This document shows, in pieces, positions 34,831 to 36,246 of a stretch of 36,246 bases of DNA. Origin of the DNA: Gammaproteobacteria bacterium (GTDB lineage: Bacteria; Pseudomonadota; Gammaproteobacteria; Chromatiales; Chromatiaceae); the NCBI GenBank assembly GCA_030148485.1, contig JASBTJ010000035.1, positions 1 to 36,246 on the forward strand, given 5' to 3'. Made by a program: the position numbers and the translations under genes. Positions within the stretch are counted from its first letter, which is position 1. Each line of letters starts with the position of its first letter. Under the pieces are notes generated by a model. It worked only from the letters and a program-made list of their open reading frames with translations, did no database searches and was not told the origin of the DNA.

Positions 34831-36045
34831 TTGAGCACCGCCTGCAGCCTGGCGCTGCTGACCCTGCCCGGCATCGGCCAAGCCGGCGGCTTTGCCGTGC
34901 CGGAAATTTCCATCGCCGGCCTCGGCTCGTCCAACGCGCTGGTCGCCAACAAGGACGAAGTCGGTGCCGTGGCATACAACCCGGCCATTGCCGTCATGCA
35001 ATCCGGCAACAGCCTGTCCGGCGGGCTGATGCTGGTTGCTCCCAAGCTGGAAACCACCACCGCCACAGGGAACCACGAAAGTCAGGGCGACGACGTCATT
35101 CCCATCCCCATGGGACAACTGGCATACCGCCTGAACGACAAGGTCGCCGCGACGTTCGGGATCAATGCGCCCTTTGGCCTCGAAACCGACTGGGACGCCT
35201 CGGCACCGGGCGTATTCCCCGGCCTGGTCAACGTCGGCCACCCCACGGAAAGCAAGATCCAACTGGTGGACGTGAATCCTGCGCTGGCCTTCAAGCTCAG
35301 CGAAAATGTCGCCGTCGCGGTCGGTGCCGACCTCTACTGGATCAAGGAGGTGAAGTTCAACGCGGACATCATCACCAACGAGGGCGACGGTACCGGCTGG
35401 GGCTGGAATGCCGCGCTGTTCTACGACCGCGGCCCTTGGAGCCTGGGCCTAAGCTATCACAGCGAGGCGACAGTGGAAGTGGAAGGCACCTCCACGTGGA
35501 CCAGCACCGGAACGAGAGGTACCGCTACCGCCGACATCCCCATCCCTTCCCGACTGCAGGCGGGCATACGCTATCAGTTCAACGAGCGGACCTCGGCCGA
35601 GGTGGATGTTTCGCGGACCGGGTGGAGCAATTTCGACACCCTGACCATCAATACCGGCATGCCGGACCCCTTCCCGTCGCAGATCACCAGCGCCAACAAC
35701 TGGAAGGACGTCAATGCCTATCGGCTCGGGGTCTCGCATCAACTGAACAGCAAGACCCGCCTGCGCTTCGGCTACACCTATGACAAAACCCCGCAGCCGC
35801 GCGAATACTTCAGCGCCCGCATCCCGGACAACGACCGTCACCTGTTCAGTGTCGGTGTGAATTACAAGATCGACCCGTCGATGGAAGTCGATGCCGGCTA
35901 CATGTACGTGAAATTCAAGGACTACAAGCACGCGGCAGCCGGTGCCGGTCCGGTTGCCGGCGATCCGCACGGATCGGCCGCGTACAACGGCGACTACTCG
36001 TCGAGCGTGCATCTGTTCGGTGTGGGCATGACCAAGCGCTTCTAG
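34831..36045 (+). CDS. FadL/OmpP1/TodX-family outer-membrane transporter, 5' end interrupted by TGA
   Basis: Outer-membrane beta-barrel for uptake of hydrophobic compounds. From G-G-F-A-V-P-E-I the mature protein has the FadL plug start (I-A-G-L-G-S-S-N-A-L-V-A-N), paired amphipathic strands throughout and a C-terminal aromatic residue (M-T-K-R-F). The frame is intact for 404 codons from a TTG at 34831. However, the natural start looks like ATG at 34804, behind AGAGGA; it reads Met-Thr-TGA-Tyr-Pro-Thr-Arg-Ser-Ala and then continues in frame into the signal peptide. One CGA-to-TGA change would explain this. Starting at TTG gives a signal peptide without positive charges and without a ribosome binding site. 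Export may therefore be poor, or the gene is a recent pseudogene. A short GC hairpin (36056-36073) follows the stop. Confidence 0.8.
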   Translation: MSTACSLALLTLPGIGQAGGFAVPEISIAGLGSSNALVANKDEVGAVAYNPAIAVMQSGNSLSGGLMLVAPKLETTTATGNHESQGDDVIPIPMGQLAYRLNDKVAATFGINAPFGLETDWDASAPGVFPGLVNVGHPTESKIQLVDVNPALAFKLSENVAVAVGADLYWIKEVKFNADIITNEGDGTGWGWNAALFYDRGPWSLGLSYHSEATVEVEGTSTWTSTGTRGTATADIPIPSRLQAGIRYQFNERTSAEVDVSRTGWSNFDTLTINTGMPDPFPSQITSANNWKDVNAYRLGVSHQLNSKTRLRFGYTYDKTPQPREYFSARIPDNDRHLFSVGVNYKIDPSMEVDAGYMYVKFKDYKHAAAGAGPVAGDPHGSAAYNGDYSSSVHLFGVGMTKRF

Positions 36046-36055
36046 CCCGGCAGCC

Positions 36056-36073
36056 GCCCCGCTCCGGCGGGGC
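36056..36073 (+). terminator. GC hairpin after the porin gene
   Basis: GCCCCGC (36056-36062) pairs with GCGGGGC (36067-36073) around TCCG, 11 bases past the stop. No T-run follows, so termination efficiency is uncertain. Confidence 0.35.
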
Positions 36074-36168
36074 AGCACCGACCGCCCGCCGGATCCGGCT
36101 CGGGCAAAAAAAGGTTCATCGTCGAAGTGCGGGGTCTTGAGCCCCCGGAAGTAGGCTCGTAATTTGGT

Positions 36169-36189
36169 TCCCTGTGGCATTAACAGGGA
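36169..36189 (+). promoter_or_regulatory. Hairpin covering the ribosome binding site of the edge gene
   Basis: TCCCTGT (36169-36175) pairs with ACAGGGA (36183-36189). The right arm contains most of the AGGGAG ribosome binding site (36185-36190) that serves the ATG at 36199. Sequestering the site is typical of transposase genes, where it blocks translation of read-through transcripts. Confidence 0.4.
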
Positions 36190-36198
36190 GTCCAGACC

Positions 36199-36246
36199 AT
36201 GTTCGACAAACAGACGCTGACCGAGCTTGGCGGCTGGACGGGTTAT
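36199..36246 (+). CDS. First 16 codons of a gene cut by the window edge, possibly a transposase
   Basis: ATG at 36199 with AGGGAG 8 bases upstream begins M-F-D-K-Q-T-L-T-E-L-G-G-W-T-G-Y and runs off the window. The start resembles that of ISL3-like transposases as I remember them, and the sequestered ribosome binding site supports a mobile element. The possible left end would lie near 36113, after a run of A. Sixteen residues are too few for a firm call. Confidence 0.4.
   Translation, partial: MFDKQTLTELGGWTGY

Noticed and set aside
36074-36112. Inverted repeat CCGGATCCGG followed by a run of A as a terminator for the porin gene
   Set aside because: The run is A on the plus strand, so it is not a T-tract for plus-strand transcripts. 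On the minus strand it would precede the hairpin.

Overview
The window looks like chromosome from a GC-rich gammaproteobacterium with sulfur-oxidising metabolism, probably in or near Chromatiales/Ectothiorhodospiraceae. The taxonomic guess is inference. It rests on a Tat-exported SoxB, a bamC gene, a dapA-bamC / gcvR-bcp neighbourhood like that of gammaproteobacteria, a two-subunit MsrPQ system, and dense c-di-GMP signalling. No tRNA, rRNA or CRISPR array was seen.

Layout. (1) 1-230 is a tight run of hairpins ending at the stop codon of the first gene. (2) 3323-214 (minus) is the most distinctive locus: a bufferin-type RiPP metallophore operon. It holds a four-cysteine DUF2282 precursor (bufA), a DUF692/MNIO oxidase (bufB) and a DUF2063 partner (bufC), fused by overlapping start/stop codons to an ECF sigma factor and a one-TM putative anti-sigma factor. 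(3) 5438-3660 is a solitary soxB with a candidate promoter and a clear terminator, followed upstream by msrP-msrQ (periplasmic methionine sulfoxide repair). (4) 11135-7222 is an envelope block: ydbH, a YnbE/YdbL-like lipoprotein, an OmpA-family lipoprotein and a small DUF59 protein. (5) 11240-13224 (plus) encodes a CheY-CheC fusion and a PAS-GGDEF cyclase, translationally coupled. (6) purL (minus) and an SBP-PAS-GGDEF-EAL sensor (plus) are divergent. (7) dapA-bamC-MBL hydrolase (minus) are divergent from a GalT/APAT-like nucleotidyltransferase, gcvR, bcp and a PIN-PhoH ATPase (plus). (8) A hybrid histidine kinase (minus) is divergent from a multidomain regulator with receiver and degenerate GGDEF/EAL domains (plus). 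(9) lysR, a small unknown gene and an AI-2E/PerM family permease form a minus-strand operon, divergent from a FadL-type porin. The porin's natural ATG is followed two codons later by an in-frame TGA. (10) The right edge carries the first 16 codons of another gene, possibly a transposase, with its ribosome binding site inside a hairpin.

How the genes fit together: SoxB, a possible APS:phosphate adenylyltransferase (annotated here as GalT-like), MsrPQ and Bcp fit a cell that handles reduced sulfur and oxidants. The buf operon suggests defence against copper or another soft metal in the periplasm, with its own sigma switch. Four proteins with GGDEF or EAL-type domains, or linked to them, imply a strong surface-motility or biofilm signalling layer. 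Housekeeping genes (purL, dapA, bamC, gcvR) lie between these modules.
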